Source: Roseomonas sp. | GTDB lineage: Bacteria > Pseudomonadota > Alphaproteobacteria > Acetobacterales > Acetobacteraceae | Assembly (NCBI GenBank): GCA_020249775.1 | Contig: JADCFA010000024.1 | Coordinates: 1 to 33,703 of the forward strand | Length of the DNA stretch: 33,703 nucleotides | Direction: 5' to 3' | Part shown: positions 7,264 to 16,861 of the stretch, in pieces | Numbering within the stretch: the first letter of the stretch is position 1 | How the letters are laid out: the number at the start of each line of letters is the position of its first letter | Notes under the pieces: model-generated | Database searches by the model: none | Seen by the model: the letters and a program-made list of their open reading frames with translations, nothing else | Told to the model about the DNA's origin: nothing | Translations under genes and position numbers: made by a program

Positions 7264-9036
7264 CTATGCTGGGCCGTACTCGCGCGGCAAGCTGGAACGC
7301 GCATTCTCTTCCGCATCGTGCAGCGCCCATCCGGTTTGTAGCAGATGGTTCAGGCGGTCGCGCATCTCGGCGGCTCCGCGCGCCTGCAACGGCGGCGGCA
7401 GCGCATCCCAGGGCAGCAGAGATTCATGCCGGCGCGCGGCCACGTCGCGCTGCGGCCCGGCCTCCCAACCGCGCTGGCGGTGCAGTGCCAGCCAGCGGCG
7501 ATGATCCAGCGCGGCCATGCGCTCCAAAGCAGGCGGCGACGGCAAACTGCCGGGTGGCGCGCCGAGGGAGCGGCGGCTTAGCGCGAAGCCCTCGCTGGCC
7601 AGGGCGATCGGTAGGAAATCGGCGGCGTCGCGGTTGCCTAGCCGATACCATTCGGGCAGCGCATCCCAGGGCACTGCGGCCGGGCCGCTCGGGCCACCGC
7701 GCAGGTAGGCCGCATGCATCGCCTCCGCCGCATCGTCCAGCGCGTCGGGCAGGAAGGTTTCGGGCGCGAACAGCACATCGTCCTGGCCGAAGGGCAGCAG
7801 GCCGCCCGGCCGCTCCGCCGCCAGCAGATCGCCCAGCGCCGCCGCGCGGCGGAGCTGCACCGCCACCGGCGCAGCGTGGCCCGCCATGTCTAGCGCGCGG
7901 CGCAGATCCAGCGCGGCGGCCAGCGCCAGATCGTCCTCGGCCAGCGCAACCACAACCAGCACCGGCACGCCTTCGCGCAACACCGCCTGCGCCGCGTCGT
8001 CCAGCGCAGCCGGCGCGCCGATCGCCACCGGGCGGAGCAGCGTCTCCGCTTCCGATGCCGCGCCGATCGCCTGCAAGGGCACTGCGCAGGTTGCGTCCCG
8101 ATCGAAGCCGATGATGCGGGAACCGAGCCCGGGCGGCGCGACATTGTAGCGCGCCAGTGTCGCGGCGGCGGCGAGCCCCGTCTCGCCCAGGCCTACCACC
8201 GCGAGCAAGTTGCGCGCGCTACCCGGGCGCGCCAGCGCGGCCTGCACCGACGGCTGGCGGAACAGCGCGCGCAGGCCGGCGGCGCGCCGGTCGAGCAGGC
8301 GCAGCCGCGCGCCGGGACCCGACAGGCGCAACATCGGATCGGCTTGCAGTCGCCGATACAGCGGGCCGCCGCCGACACCGGCGGTGACTGTCAGCACGCC
8401 ATGCCGCGGTGCCGCTTCGCGCAGCCTACGGGCCTTGAGCGCCACCTCGACATTCGTGGCCTCGTCGTCCGACAGCGCCACCAGATGCGCAGCGCGTACG
8501 ACGCCGGCCTGGACGAGCGATTCATCGGCGCTGGAGTCGAGCCCGAGGGTGAGGACGCCAGCGCGTTCCAGCGCCAGCGCCTCGGGCTCCGGCACGCCGG
8601 GTTCGAGCAGCACCACGCGATGCGGGCCGGCGGCCAGACGCAGCGCCGCCTGGCGTGCCTGGCCACCCGGCCCGGTGACGACGACATGGTCGCGGGCGCG
8701 TCGCAGCAGCGCGGTTCGGGCATCCCGCCGCAGCCCGAGGAGGGCCGCGCGGAAGGCGATGAGTAGCGCGCAAAGCGGCAGCGCGATGCGCGCGAGTTCC
8801 AGCGGCAACGGCAGTTGCACATTGGGCGCGAAGCCGCCGCCGGCGCGCACCAGATCGAGCGTACGGAAGACATGGCCGAAGGCGATCGCCCAGCCCTCCG
8901 CCCGGCCCCACCAGGGCTGTTGCAGCGAGAAGCCCCAGAAGCCCAGCACGAAGGCCAGCACGCCCAGCGGCACAAGGATGAACAGGGTGGGGTCACGAAT
9001 CATTCGGCATGATCCAAGCAGAACGTTCGCCAGCAC
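7264..9036 (-). CDS. two-TM TrkA-N (double Rossmann) protein with C-terminal RyR domain
   Basis: 590 residues. Two membrane helices lie near 17-36 and 82-102. They are followed by a first TrkA-like Rossmann domain (VVVTGPGGQARQ at about 118-129) and a second (NLLAVVGLGETG at about 276-287). The C terminus has RyR-type repeats: DDAAEAMHAAYL with WDALPEWYRLGNRDAADF (about 434-475), then ERMAALDHRRWLALHRQRGW with a following PWDALP (about 505-546). TrkA/RCK domains bind nucleotides and gate ion channels; RyR repeats occur in bacterial signalling proteins near channels and SLOG domains. There is no pore loop. It may be a regulatory or sensing subunit; function is inferred. Met12 (9003) is an alternative start. 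It lies directly upstream of the DUF4062-STAND gene ending at 3384 and is divergent from the one starting at 9120. Confidence 0.8.
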   Translation of the reverse strand: MLANVLLGSCRMIRDPTLFILVPLGVLAFVLGFWGFSLQQPWWGRAEGWAIAFGHVFRTLDLVRAGGGFAPNVQLPLPLELARIALPLCALLIAFRAALLGLRRDARTALLRRARDHVVVTGPGGQARQAALRLAAGPHRVVLLEPGVPEPEALALERAGVLTLGLDSSADESLVQAGVVRAAHLVALSDDEATNVEVALKARRLREAAPRHGVLTVTAGVGGGPLYRRLQADPMLRLSGPGARLRLLDRRAAGLRALFRQPSVQAALARPGSARNLLAVVGLGETGLAAAATLARYNVAPPGLGSRIIGFDRDATCAVPLQAIGAASEAETLLRPVAIGAPAALDDAAQAVLREGVPVLVVVALAEDDLALAAALDLRRALDMAGHAAPVAVQLRRAAALGDLLAAERPGGLLPFGQDDVLFAPETFLPDALDDAAEAMHAAYLRGGPSGPAAVPWDALPEWYRLGNRDAADFLPIALASEGFALSRRSLGAPPGSLPSPPALERMAALDHRRWLALHRQRGWEAGPQRDVAARRHESLLPWDALPPPLQARGAAEMRDRLNHLLQTGWALHDAEENARSSLPREYGPA

Positions 9037-9119
9037 GGCAAGGGCCGGCGCGCGCTTTGCGCTTGACTCAACCGGTACCGGCCGCGAAACTGTATTCGTT
9101 GCTGCCGTGAGAAGCCGCC
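9037..9119. promoter_or_regulatory. divergent intergenic region between TrkA-RyR and STAND genes
   Basis: These 83 bases must carry the promoters of both divergent transcripts unless promoters lie inside the genes. A TTGACT at 9063-9068 could be a plus-strand -35 element, but no good -10 lies at 16-18 bases (TGTATT is 22 bases away). CCGGTACCGG at 9072-9081 is a perfect palindrome and could be an operator. No experimental-grade call is possible. Confidence 0.35.
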
Positions 9120-12100
9120 GTGTCGCCCGAAGAGGTCCCTGAGCTTCGCATCTTCATCTCCTCCCCCGGTGATGTTGCGCCGGAAAGGGCACGCGGGCTG
9201 GCGGTGATAGCGCGGCTGAACGGCGAATACGAAGGCCGATTGCGGCTGCACCCCATCGCCTGGGAGCAGAAAACCTACGGCGCCCATGACGATTTCCAGG
9301 CGCAGATTGAGGCGACCGCCACCTGCGATCTGGTGATCGGAATCCTGTGGAACCGCATCGGCAGTGCGCTGGACGCGGCGCGCTACGCCCGGCCCGAAAC
9401 CGGCGAGCCCTATGAGAGCGGCACGGTGTTCGAGATCGAAACCGCGCTGGATTTACGCCGGCATGCCCAACTGCCGGACGTCGCGCTGTTCCAGAAGAAT
9501 GCGCCACCGCTCACCGCGCCGAGCCATGCCGAGGCCGCTGAACTCGCGCGCAACTTGGGACTGATGGAGGCGATCAGGCGCCGCTGGCAGTTCACCAAGA
9601 CCGGCGCCTTCAAGGCCGCCTTCAATAGCTTCTCCGACCCTGACGAATTCGAGAGATTGCTGGAACAGCACCTGCGCGCCTGGCTGGCCGAGCGCGGCCA
9701 CGGCGCCGACGGCGTGGTCTGGCGCATCCGGGACCCGGATGGCCGGGACCGCACGCCCTATCCCGGCTTTGAAGCCTATGGCGCCGAGTATGCCCCGGTA
9801 TTCTGCGGCCGCGACCAGGTGCTGGAGCTTTGCCTGCAGGATCTGCGCGCGGCAGCGCAGCGGGGCTGTGCCTTCCTGCTGTTGCTGGGCGCCAGCGGGG
9901 CGGGGAAATCCTCACTGGCGCGGGCCGGGCTATTGCCGCGGCTCAACAAGGCGGGCGCGGCGCCCGGGGTGGATGGCTGGCGCGAAGCAATTTTCCGGCC
10001 GGGCCAGGACCCGCTGGCGGCGCTGGCGCGCGCCTTGTTCGCGGCATTGCCGGAACTGGCGGAAACCGGCACCCCCACACCGGCTGTCTGGTGCGCGACA
10101 GTGCGCGGCCATGCGGAGGCCGCGGCGAATTCGGTGAAGGCCGCGCTGACCAACGCAGCAACAAAGGCGACGACACCGCGTCGCCTGAAACTGCTGCTGC
10201 TGGCGGACCAGCTTGAGGAAGCCTTCGCTGCCACGCCTGAGGAGCGCGCCGCCTTCGCCGCGGCGGTGGCCGCACTGGCGCGCGGCGGTGATGCCTGGGT
10301 GCTGGCAACACTGCGCGACGATCGCTACGCCGGGCTGCTGGAACAACCGCTGCTGCTGGCACTGAAGCGCGACGGCGCCACACAGGACCTGATACCGCCG
10401 GAGGGCGCTGAGCTGGAGGCGGTGATTCGCGAGCCGGCGCGACGTTCCCGCCTGCACTTCGAGCGTGACGCCGAGGGCCGGGACCTTGCTGATGAACTGC
10501 GCCGCGCCGTAACCAGCGCGGACGCTCTGCCGCTGCTGCAGATGACCCTTTCGCGGCTATTTGAGGAGCGCGACCGCGACAGCGACACCATGACGTTCCG
10601 CGCCTATCGCGAATTTGGTGGCTTGGGCGGTGTGGTAGACAAGCAAGCCGAGGAGGTCTTTGCCAGGGCCGATCCCGCCGCGGCGGCAGAACTGCCGGCA
10701 CTGCTGCTCGGCTTGGTCGGCGGCGTCACGGAGGAGGGGCGCGTATTGGCGCGGGAGGCGCCAGCGGCGGTCTTGGCTGATACGCCGGCGCGGGAGGCGC
10801 TGCTGGCGCTGATGGTGGAAGGCCGGCTGCTGCTGACCGATGGTCGGGAAGCGCCGGATGGCACCCGCCAGATCTGGGTGCGGGTGGCGCATGAGGCGCT
10901 GCTGCGCAATTGGACGCGGGCGGCGGCGATCCTGGCGCCGGAGCCGCTGCGGGCCAAGCCGCGGGTGGAACAGGCGCAGCGCGACTGGGAGGCGGGCGGC
11001 GAGCGCGAGGCGGACCTGCTGCGCGGAGGGCTGCTCGAAGGAGCGCAAGCGCTGGTCACCGCGCATGGCGCGGCGCTGCCCGAGGCGTTGCGCGACTTCG
11101 TGGTGCGCTCGTCTGATTCACTGCAACAGGAACTGCGCAAGGCTAAGCGGCGGGCGATGGTGTTCGCGTTGTTTGCGCTGGTCTCGATAGGGGCCGCGGG
11201 AGGGGCGGGCTGGTTTTGGCAGCAAGCCCGGGATGAGCAAGCGGAGGCTGAAAGGCAACGCCAGGCGGTTGCGCGCAGCCTAGGTTTATCCCAAGGGATG
11301 CTCGATTCCGCGACGCGCGTACTCACGTTACCTGACTATTCTGATATCGCCTCGCTAGAGCCGATGCAGCGTGCGCTGTTGGAAACCCTGTTGCCATTCT
11401 ATCAGCGGCTTCTGACAGAGGCCAGTAATGACCCGGTTGCGACCTCGCGCTATGCGCGGTCGCTCATCAGCTTGGCGCGGCTCAAGAGCAGTCACGATTC
11501 CATGGCCACGGCGGAGCGGGAGTTCGAGGCGGGTTACAATGCGCTCTCGTCACTTCGGAGGCAACACGGGCTTCCCCCTGACTTTACCGACACGCTCGCG
11601 CTCGCGGCTTTCGGTTATGCCGAGCAACTTGTCGAACGCGGCGATCGCGCGCGTGCGCGCAGCATTCTCGACCAAACAGGTGCGCTTATCGGCAATAGCG
11701 ACACGTGGCAGCTACGCCGCGCGTGTGCGTTGATCGGAGGCGATCCGGTATTCGAGCCTCTTCCAGAAGCGAAAGCCCTCGCGTCGCAGGTTGCCGCGCG
11801 GTCATCCGTCGATTTGGGAACGTCAGGCGTCAGCGTGCGAGATCATGCGCTCTGCGCCGCCGTCGCGGCGCTACTTCTCGGTGAAAAAGCGACGGAGAAA
11901 GAACTAGTTGCGGATCGAACCCGGGGCGCGAATCAAGGCACGCAAGCGGAGGCGGCGGTCGAAACGCCCATCAGCGCCGTCCTGTTCGATCAGGCGACGG
12001 CTGCATTGGATTTGCTCATCGCAGAGAAGCCGCATGGCACCGATCTGCTCTCGCGCCGCATACGCATCGAGATTTTTCGGGCGAGATGGCGTTTTGGCCA

Positions 12101-13793
12101 AGCCCTTGAAAACGTCGATTTCAACGAGTCTAGACGCTTGAGTAGTGCTGCCAGCGGCCATATCGACGCTGCCGAGCGTATCATTGGCGAACTTGCGCAG
12201 CTCGCCCCAGAATCGCGTCGCCGATATGCAGACCGTGCCATGCTCTCGTTGCTCAGGTTCGAAATTTCGGTGCACGGGCGAGATGGCGACTTGGCACTTG
12301 AGCGCCTCCATCAATGGTTGGCTGATAGCATACAATTGGTAAGGCTGGATCCCGACTCCATTGCCGTGCGCGGACAGATCACGCAGCGCATTCGGGTGTT
12401 TGCGAGTATCGTCGGCCGCTCCAACGAGGTTGCCTTCGGATTGCCTGCGTGCAGAGCTATATTTCTCGCGATCGATGTGCTTGAGGCGGTTCAGCCAGAA
12501 GGTAATCAGTTTCTCGAGGCATCACTGCATGCCGCGCAATGTTTGGTTCGGCTAAGGTCTTTAATAGACCGAAGCCGGGCGGCGGTACCGCCTAACGACC
12601 CAGATGACACTGAAATATTTGCTGCCGCGCGTCAAAAATGGCGAGATTATTTGGGCTCCTTTATGCCGCCTGCGCAAATGCTTGAGGCGGCCACTTGGCG
12701 GCTCAGGTTCTTGTGGGAAGCGTCGAGCGTCGGTCGCTATGGCGTGGATAGCTTCTTTGGGGCCGATACAATCCTCAACCAAGAGTTCCCCGACGCGATC
12801 GAACCACGCTATCTACTGGCGATGATCCTGGTAACGGAGAGCGCGCGTCTCGTCGCCGATGGGAAACCCGACGAGGCAATGACCGCAGTCGAAAGATGTC
12901 TCGGTCCAACACCGCTGTCGCGCGCCATCTGTGCGCAGATAATTCGTGAGAATTTGGCTAGATTTGGAGAAAGCCTTAATCCTTTTTTGGAAAAGTTAGT
13001 CTCAGAGCATCCTTCAGTTTTATTTTTAAGAACCGCTGACCTTTTTGGTAATAATTTTAGTAATAAAGAAAGAAAAACATCATCAAGTAGCGTATTCGGA
13101 ACAGCGTTCGGACCGGAATGGGATGAAGAGAGGAATTACTATACTGCAGTGATTTCATCTTTCGCGCTAAATAATCATATATTTTTTACTGATGAAGGAT
13201 TAAGAAGTTCCTTGGGATCAAACGTCCCTTATTTTCCTGGACATTCTCTTGGTGGGACTGAGGTCAGCCCAGTCGTCCGATTTGTTTTGGAGGCCAACCA
13301 GCTTCAATTAAATGCAATTTCTGCATATAAAATGACGCAGTTTGATTTTCCTAGGACGGCTCGGGCATTCGGATGGGCTGCCAGTGGCAACGCTACGGAA
13401 GCACCACAGGCTCGGGCTTGGCTCACCGCGCCGGAGCAACGAGAAATGCTTCACCCGTATCTTACGCTTTATCATGAAATATTTGGCGCTGAATGGGTGG
13501 AGTATATGTTTGGTGGAGGTCTCGAAAGATATCTCTCCGATGAGCGCGGTACAATTCTGTTACAGGGCAAGAATATTGCTGGAGATACCATGTACACGTA
13601 TGTGCATCTGACCCTCCGTAATTTGATCCGATTGCGAGATACTATTAGAGAAAAACGGGATTTTGATCCGCGAGACTTCGGCACCGTTATCGCCGCTGGG
13701 TCGGGCGATGTTCCAATGTGGGTGCGAATCCAGCTAACAGTCCGCTATCGAATGCTGGACGTTCCACGGCCCAACCCGGTGACGCCCCGGTGA
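9120..13793 (+). CDS. DUF4062-nSTAND1 NTPase with TM helix and long variable C-terminal region
   Basis: 1557-residue STAND NTPase, paralogous in its N-terminal half to the protein encoded at 3384-7145. DUF4062 spans about 8-190 (LRIFISSPGDVAPER; CDLVIGILWNRIGS near 69-82). The nSTAND1 entry motif PYPGFEAYG...PVFCGR is near 213-231, Walker A GASGAGKSS near 257-265, Walker B LLLADQLEEAF near 359-369 and winged-helix-like RVAHEALLRNW near 588-598. A TM helix at about 679-700 follows KAKRR, predicting a cytoplasmic N terminus and an exported C terminus. The remaining 850 residues are helical with no family I recognise. Codons for about residues 1277-1525 are much more A+T-rich than the rest. The start is a GTG at 9120 beginning MSPEEVPELRIF. 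DUF4062 is common at the N terminus of bacterial STAND conflict proteins; its activity is unproven. Confidence 0.87.
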   Translation: MSPEEVPELRIFISSPGDVAPERARGLAVIARLNGEYEGRLRLHPIAWEQKTYGAHDDFQAQIEATATCDLVIGILWNRIGSALDAARYARPETGEPYESGTVFEIETALDLRRHAQLPDVALFQKNAPPLTAPSHAEAAELARNLGLMEAIRRRWQFTKTGAFKAAFNSFSDPDEFERLLEQHLRAWLAERGHGADGVVWRIRDPDGRDRTPYPGFEAYGAEYAPVFCGRDQVLELCLQDLRAAAQRGCAFLLLLGASGAGKSSLARAGLLPRLNKAGAAPGVDGWREAIFRPGQDPLAALARALFAALPELAETGTPTPAVWCATVRGHAEAAANSVKAALTNAATKATTPRRLKLLLLADQLEEAFAATPEERAAFAAAVAALARGGDAWVLATLRDDRYAGLLEQPLLLALKRDGATQDLIPPEGAELEAVIREPARRSRLHFERDAEGRDLADELRRAVTSADALPLLQMTLSRLFEERDRDSDTMTFRAYREFGGLGGVVDKQAEEVFARADPAAAAELPALLLGLVGGVTEEGRVLAREAPAAVLADTPAREALLALMVEGRLLLTDGREAPDGTRQIWVRVAHEALLRNWTRAAAILAPEPLRAKPRVEQAQRDWEAGGEREADLLRGGLLEGAQALVTAHGAALPEALRDFVVRSSDSLQQELRKAKRRAMVFALFALVSIGAAGGAGWFWQQARDEQAEAERQRQAVARSLGLSQGMLDSATRVLTLPDYSDIASLEPMQRALLETLLPFYQRLLTEASNDPVATSRYARSLISLARLKSSHDSMATAEREFEAGYNALSSLRRQHGLPPDFTDTLALAAFGYAEQLVERGDRARARSILDQTGALIGNSDTWQLRRACALIGGDPVFEPLPEAKALASQVAARSSVDLGTSGVSVRDHALCAAVAALLLGEKATEKELVADRTRGANQGTQAEAAVETPISAVLFDQATAALDLLIAEKPHGTDLLSRRIRIEIFRARWRFGQALENVDFNESRRLSSAASGHIDAAERIIGELAQLAPESRRRYADRAMLSLLRFEISVHGRDGDLALERLHQWLADSIQLVRLDPDSIAVRGQITQRIRVFASIVGRSNEVAFGLPACRAIFLAIDVLEAVQPEGNQFLEASLHAAQCLVRLRSLIDRSRAAVPPNDPDDTEIFAAARQKWRDYLGSFMPPAQMLEAATWRLRFLWEASSVGRYGVDSFFGADTILNQEFPDAIEPRYLLAMILVTESARLVADGKPDEAMTAVERCLGPTPLSRAICAQIIRENLARFGESLNPFLEKLVSEHPSVLFLRTADLFGNNFSNKERKTSSSSVFGTAFGPEWDEERNYYTAVISSFALNNHIFFTDEGLRSSLGSNVPYFPGHSLGGTEVSPVVRFVLEANQLQLNAISAYKMTQFDFPRTARAFGWAASGNATEAPQARAWLTAPEQREMLHPYLTLYHEIFGAEWVEYMFGGGLERYLSDERGTILLQGKNIAGDTMYTYVHLTLRNLIRLRDTIREKRDFDPRDFGTVIAAGSGDVPMWVRIQLTVRYRMLDVPRPNPVTPR

Positions 13794-14363
13794 CGCTTAG
13801 TGCCCGAAGGAACTCCGCCGCCGCTGGCCTGCGCGCACATCGGAGGATCGCAGATGCGGTCCGACGAGCATACTACTCGGTATGTCGGTCTCGGGTCATG
13901 GGCGAACTGTGGTGAAAGTGTCTGACTTTCATACCGACGGAGCCAAGAGGAGAGAGGTCCAACTCCTTCGCTACGCCCCTCGCCGCATCTGGTCGGTTGA
14001 TCTTGTGGCCCGCGAATCGCACGGACGACCGGTCCGCGCCCCACCAGCCCCTCGATGGGATGGGCGGCTACTGATGTCATGATAGAATGACCGCGCCGTC
14101 GTCCCCGGGGCCAGCACCCCATCGCCGCGCGGCGGGACCTCCGCGACCCGGCCCCGCACCCCCTGCCGTGAAGGACCCCGCCCCTGCTGCTTGCAGCGAC
14201 GCCTCGCTACCGTAACGCGCATCGGTACGGCCCCGGCTGCCAGCGCAAGCTGGTGCTCGCGCGCGCCTGTCGCGCCCGCTTCCTCGATCAGCGGGAAACC
14301 ATCGCCGACCTTGTCGGCGCCGAGGGTCTGATGCGCTGCGTCACGGAAGCGACATAGCGCGCC
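13794..14363. other. 570-base gap with possible small ORFs
   Basis: No established gene is seen. A plus-strand frame at 13882-14082 gives 66 residues (MSVSGHGRTVVKVSDF...), unrecognised. A second frame, open from 14172 to the TAG at 14355-14357, has strongly GC-rich third positions and ends RFLDQRETIADLVGAEGLMR then CVTEAT. It lies in the same frame as the SLOG-SLATT gene that starts seven bases after the stop, so it may be a severed N-terminal extension. A CATAC/GTATG dyad lies near 13867-13882, without a T run. Confidence 0.4.
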
Positions 14364-16280
14364 ATGCCCGCGCTTGCGATCCCGCCGGCACGGCCCGGCG
14401 CCGCCTATCGCCTCGGCTTCTTCGGCCCCGATCAGCGGCCCGATGCGGCGATGGAAGCGCAGATGGCGGCGCTGCTGCGCCGCATCGCGCGGCGGCTGAT
14501 CCGCGCCGCGCGCGGCAGAACGCCGCTGCTGCGCCTGGTCCTGCCGGCCGGGCAGGCTGGCGCCGAGGCTCTGCTGCGGCTCGCGCGTCAGGAACTGGCT
14601 GCGCTGCCCATCGCGTTGCGCGTGGATGCCATTCTGCCGCATCCCGGCGCCACCCCGCCGGGCGGCGCTGCGGCGGCGCAGGAATGGCCGATGGAAAGCC
14701 TGATCCTGGATGGCGACCCCGCGGAGCCCGGCCGCACCCGCCGCGCGCTGGGCCGCATGGTGATGCGCAATTGCGACCTGCTCCTGGTGGCTTGGGACGG
14801 TGCCTCCGGCATGGGGGATGGGCGGGAGGGCGAGTTGCTGCGCTTCGCCGCGCGGCATGGCCCCGCGGCGCTGTGGCTGCGGCCGCAGGTGCCGCCTGTG
14901 CTGCTGCGCGACAGCGCCGCGTATTTCCGGCGGGAGGACGGCGCCCCCCGCGGCGCGCGCGCGCTGCATCTGCTGGGCACCGAGATCCTGCGCGCGCTGA
15001 TCCCGCCGCGGGCGCACCCGCCGCATCCGCATGGCCTGCTGGAAAGCGCGCTGCTGCGGGCCTGCCCCGGCCTGGCCAGGCGCGACCCCTATGCGGTGTT
15101 CCTGGAGGAAACCGACCACCGGGGCGGCGGGCTCTGGGCCGCCTATGGCTTTGCGCGCAACTTGGCCGGGCGCGCCGCCGGGGATTGGCGGCCCTGGGTC
15201 ATGCCGCTGGTACTGGTGGGGCTGCTGCTGGCCTGGGCTGTGGTCGCGGTGCTGCTGGCGCCGGGCGTGTGGGCGGTGCATCTCGCCGGGGTGGGCGCGA
15301 TCGCGCTGACCTGGCTGATCCATCGCTGGCGCAACCCGCCCTGGGCGGAGCCGCCACCCGGGTCGGACGACTACTGGCGGCGCGCCTATCACACGCCCGA
15401 TCGGCTCTCCATCGCCTATGCCAACCGTCACCGGTCATCCTATGTGCTGGTCATTCTGCTGGGCGCGCTTGCGCTGATCTTCGCCGCCATTGGCATCGCC
15501 ATCGCCGAGAACGAGGACTGGAAGCTCGCGGCTCGGGTCCTGCTGCTGCTGAAATTCGCCGCGCTGATCTGCATGATCGGCTTCGTTGCCGCGAACATCC
15601 GCGGGCGCTGGCACCAGAAATGGATCGCTTATCGGCTGCTGGCGGAACTCTGCCGCAAGCAGGAAGCGTTGACCCGGCTGGGCTGGAGCCTGCCGGTCTT
15701 CGAACTCCGCCGCGCCACCGGTGACCAGATGCCCGATGCCGATTGGGTGACCTGGCACTTCAACGCGCTGCTGCGCGCGGCGCCGCTGCCCCGGCTTGAC
15801 CTGAGCACCGCTGGCAAGGCCGCCATCCGCGACGCCATCATCGGGCAGGGCGATACGGGGCTGCTGGTAGGGCAGATCCGTTATCACGAAGGCCGCGAGG
15901 CCAAGAGCAACCGCGCCGCCGGCACCTGGGCCTTGTGGGGCGAGCGAGCCTTTGTCGCGACGGTCGCGATCGTTGCGGCGAAGCCGTTCTTGAAGGATTG
16001 GGGCATCTGGCTCGCAGTCCTGGCCGCCGTGCTGCCGGCGATCTCGGCCGCCTTCTTCGCGCTCCGGCAGTATTCCGAGGAGAAGCTGATGGCAGAGCAA
16101 TCTGCCCGCATGCGCCAAGCGATGGAGGAGGCGCGGCAGACCATGTTGGCCATCCCGCTCGGCCAGCCGCTCAGCTCCCAGGACCTTGCCGCCGAAACCT
16201 ATGAGATCGCGATGCGCATGCTGGCCGATGTCGCGGGCTGGGCGCAGCTCGTGCGCGTGAAGGTGGTGGAGGCGGGATGA
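14364..16280 (+). CDS. SLOG-like Rossmannoid domain fused to SLATT/DUF4231-like multi-TM region
   Basis: 638 residues. The N-terminal ~220 residues are a Rossmannoid domain of SLOG/LSDAT type: YRLGFFGPDQRPDAAM (15-30), LVLPAGQAGAEAL (58-70) and NCDLLLVAWDGASGMGDGRE (136-155), the last like the WDG motif of the small protein encoded at 16277. Helix pairs follow near 281-320 and 360-412, then a WIAYRLLAELCRKQEAL segment typical of SLATT/DUF4231 proteins, another pair near 528-567 and an amphipathic tail. SLATT proteins are predicted pore-forming effectors gated by nucleotide-linked signals (Burroughs and Aravind families); here sensor and effector would be in one chain. Its stop overlaps the next start as ATGA. 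There is no clear ribosome site before the ATG at 14364; GGAAG sits rather far upstream. Confidence 0.7.
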   Translation: MPALAIPPARPGAAYRLGFFGPDQRPDAAMEAQMAALLRRIARRLIRAARGRTPLLRLVLPAGQAGAEALLRLARQELAALPIALRVDAILPHPGATPPGGAAAAQEWPMESLILDGDPAEPGRTRRALGRMVMRNCDLLLVAWDGASGMGDGREGELLRFAARHGPAALWLRPQVPPVLLRDSAAYFRREDGAPRGARALHLLGTEILRALIPPRAHPPHPHGLLESALLRACPGLARRDPYAVFLEETDHRGGGLWAAYGFARNLAGRAAGDWRPWVMPLVLVGLLLAWAVVAVLLAPGVWAVHLAGVGAIALTWLIHRWRNPPWAEPPPGSDDYWRRAYHTPDRLSIAYANRHRSSYVLVILLGALALIFAAIGIAIAENEDWKLAARVLLLLKFAALICMIGFVAANIRGRWHQKWIAYRLLAELCRKQEALTRLGWSLPVFELRRATGDQMPDADWVTWHFNALLRAAPLPRLDLSTAGKAAIRDAIIGQGDTGLLVGQIRYHEGREAKSNRAAGTWALWGERAFVATVAIVAAKPFLKDWGIWLAVLAAVLPAISAAFFALRQYSEEKLMAEQSARMRQAMEEARQTMLAIPLGQPLSSQDLAAETYEIAMRMLADVAGWAQLVRVKVVEAG

Positions 16281-16861
16281 ATCTGGCGATCACCGGAGCG
16301 CGCCTGCTTCCCGACGCGGCGCGGGCCGGGCTGCAGCCGCGGCTGCGCGCCATCGTCGCCGCGCTGCCTCCTGCTATGCTGTTCACGCCGCTCGCCGAGG
16401 GTGCCGACCGCCTGGCGGCGCAGGTGGCGCTGGCCCAGGGCTGGCGCATCGCCGCGGTGCTGCCCTTCGCCCAGGCCGACTACGAACAGGACTTCGCCGC
16501 GCCGGTCACCCCCGGCGCCACGCCTGCGCAATGCCTGGCCGAATTCCGCGCGCTGCTGGCCGCGGCTTCCGAGGTCACGGTGTTGGACCACGCACGCCAT
16601 CCTGATCCGCGGCCAGGCTACGAGGCCGCCGGCCGTGCCGTGGTCGAGCGGGCTGATCTGCTGCTCGCCATCTGGGACGGCGAGCGCAACAACCGGCGCG
16701 GCGGCACTGCCGAGACGATCCGCCACGCCGCCACGATCGGTCGCCCGATCCTATGGCTACCCAGCGACGGCACGCGGCCGGCGCGCGTGATCGATGCGCT
16801 TGCCGCCTTCGATGACCCGCGCGACCTGCCCGAGGCGCTGGGCTGGCTGGCGACGCGATGA
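16277..16861 (+). CDS. small SLOG-like nucleotide-binding protein
   Basis: 194-residue stand-alone Rossmannoid protein. Visible motifs are MNLAITGARLLPDAA (1-15), LAEGADRLAAQVAL (about 39-52), VLPFAQADYEQDF (about 61-73), then GYEAAGRAVVERADLLLAIW (about 114-133) followed by DGE and RGGTAETIRHA. The GADRLAA and DLLLAIWDG...GGT pattern marks the SLOG/LOG-like superfamily, which binds nucleotides or NAD-derived ligands and can hydrolyse glycosidic bonds. A ligand-sensing or ligand-processing role for the adjacent effectors is an inference. ATGA overlaps on both sides indicate translational coupling and roughly fixed stoichiometry with the membrane protein and the lipase. Confidence 0.75.
   Translation: MNLAITGARLLPDAARAGLQPRLRAIVAALPPAMLFTPLAEGADRLAAQVALAQGWRIAAVLPFAQADYEQDFAAPVTPGATPAQCLAEFRALLAAASEVTVLDHARHPDPRPGYEAAGRAVVERADLLLAIWDGERNNRRGGTAETIRHAATIGRPILWLPSDGTRPARVIDALAAFDDPRDLPEALGWLATR

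Noticed and set aside
9063..9096. TTGACT...TGTATT promoter for the gene starting at 9120
   Set aside because: The spacing of 22 bases is too long for a standard sigma-70 promoter.
13971..15431. 486-codon minus-strand frame opposite the SLOG-SLATT gene
   Set aside because: Composition is Arg/Gln/Gly-rich without domain features; it is a shadow of GC-rich coding DNA on the plus strand.
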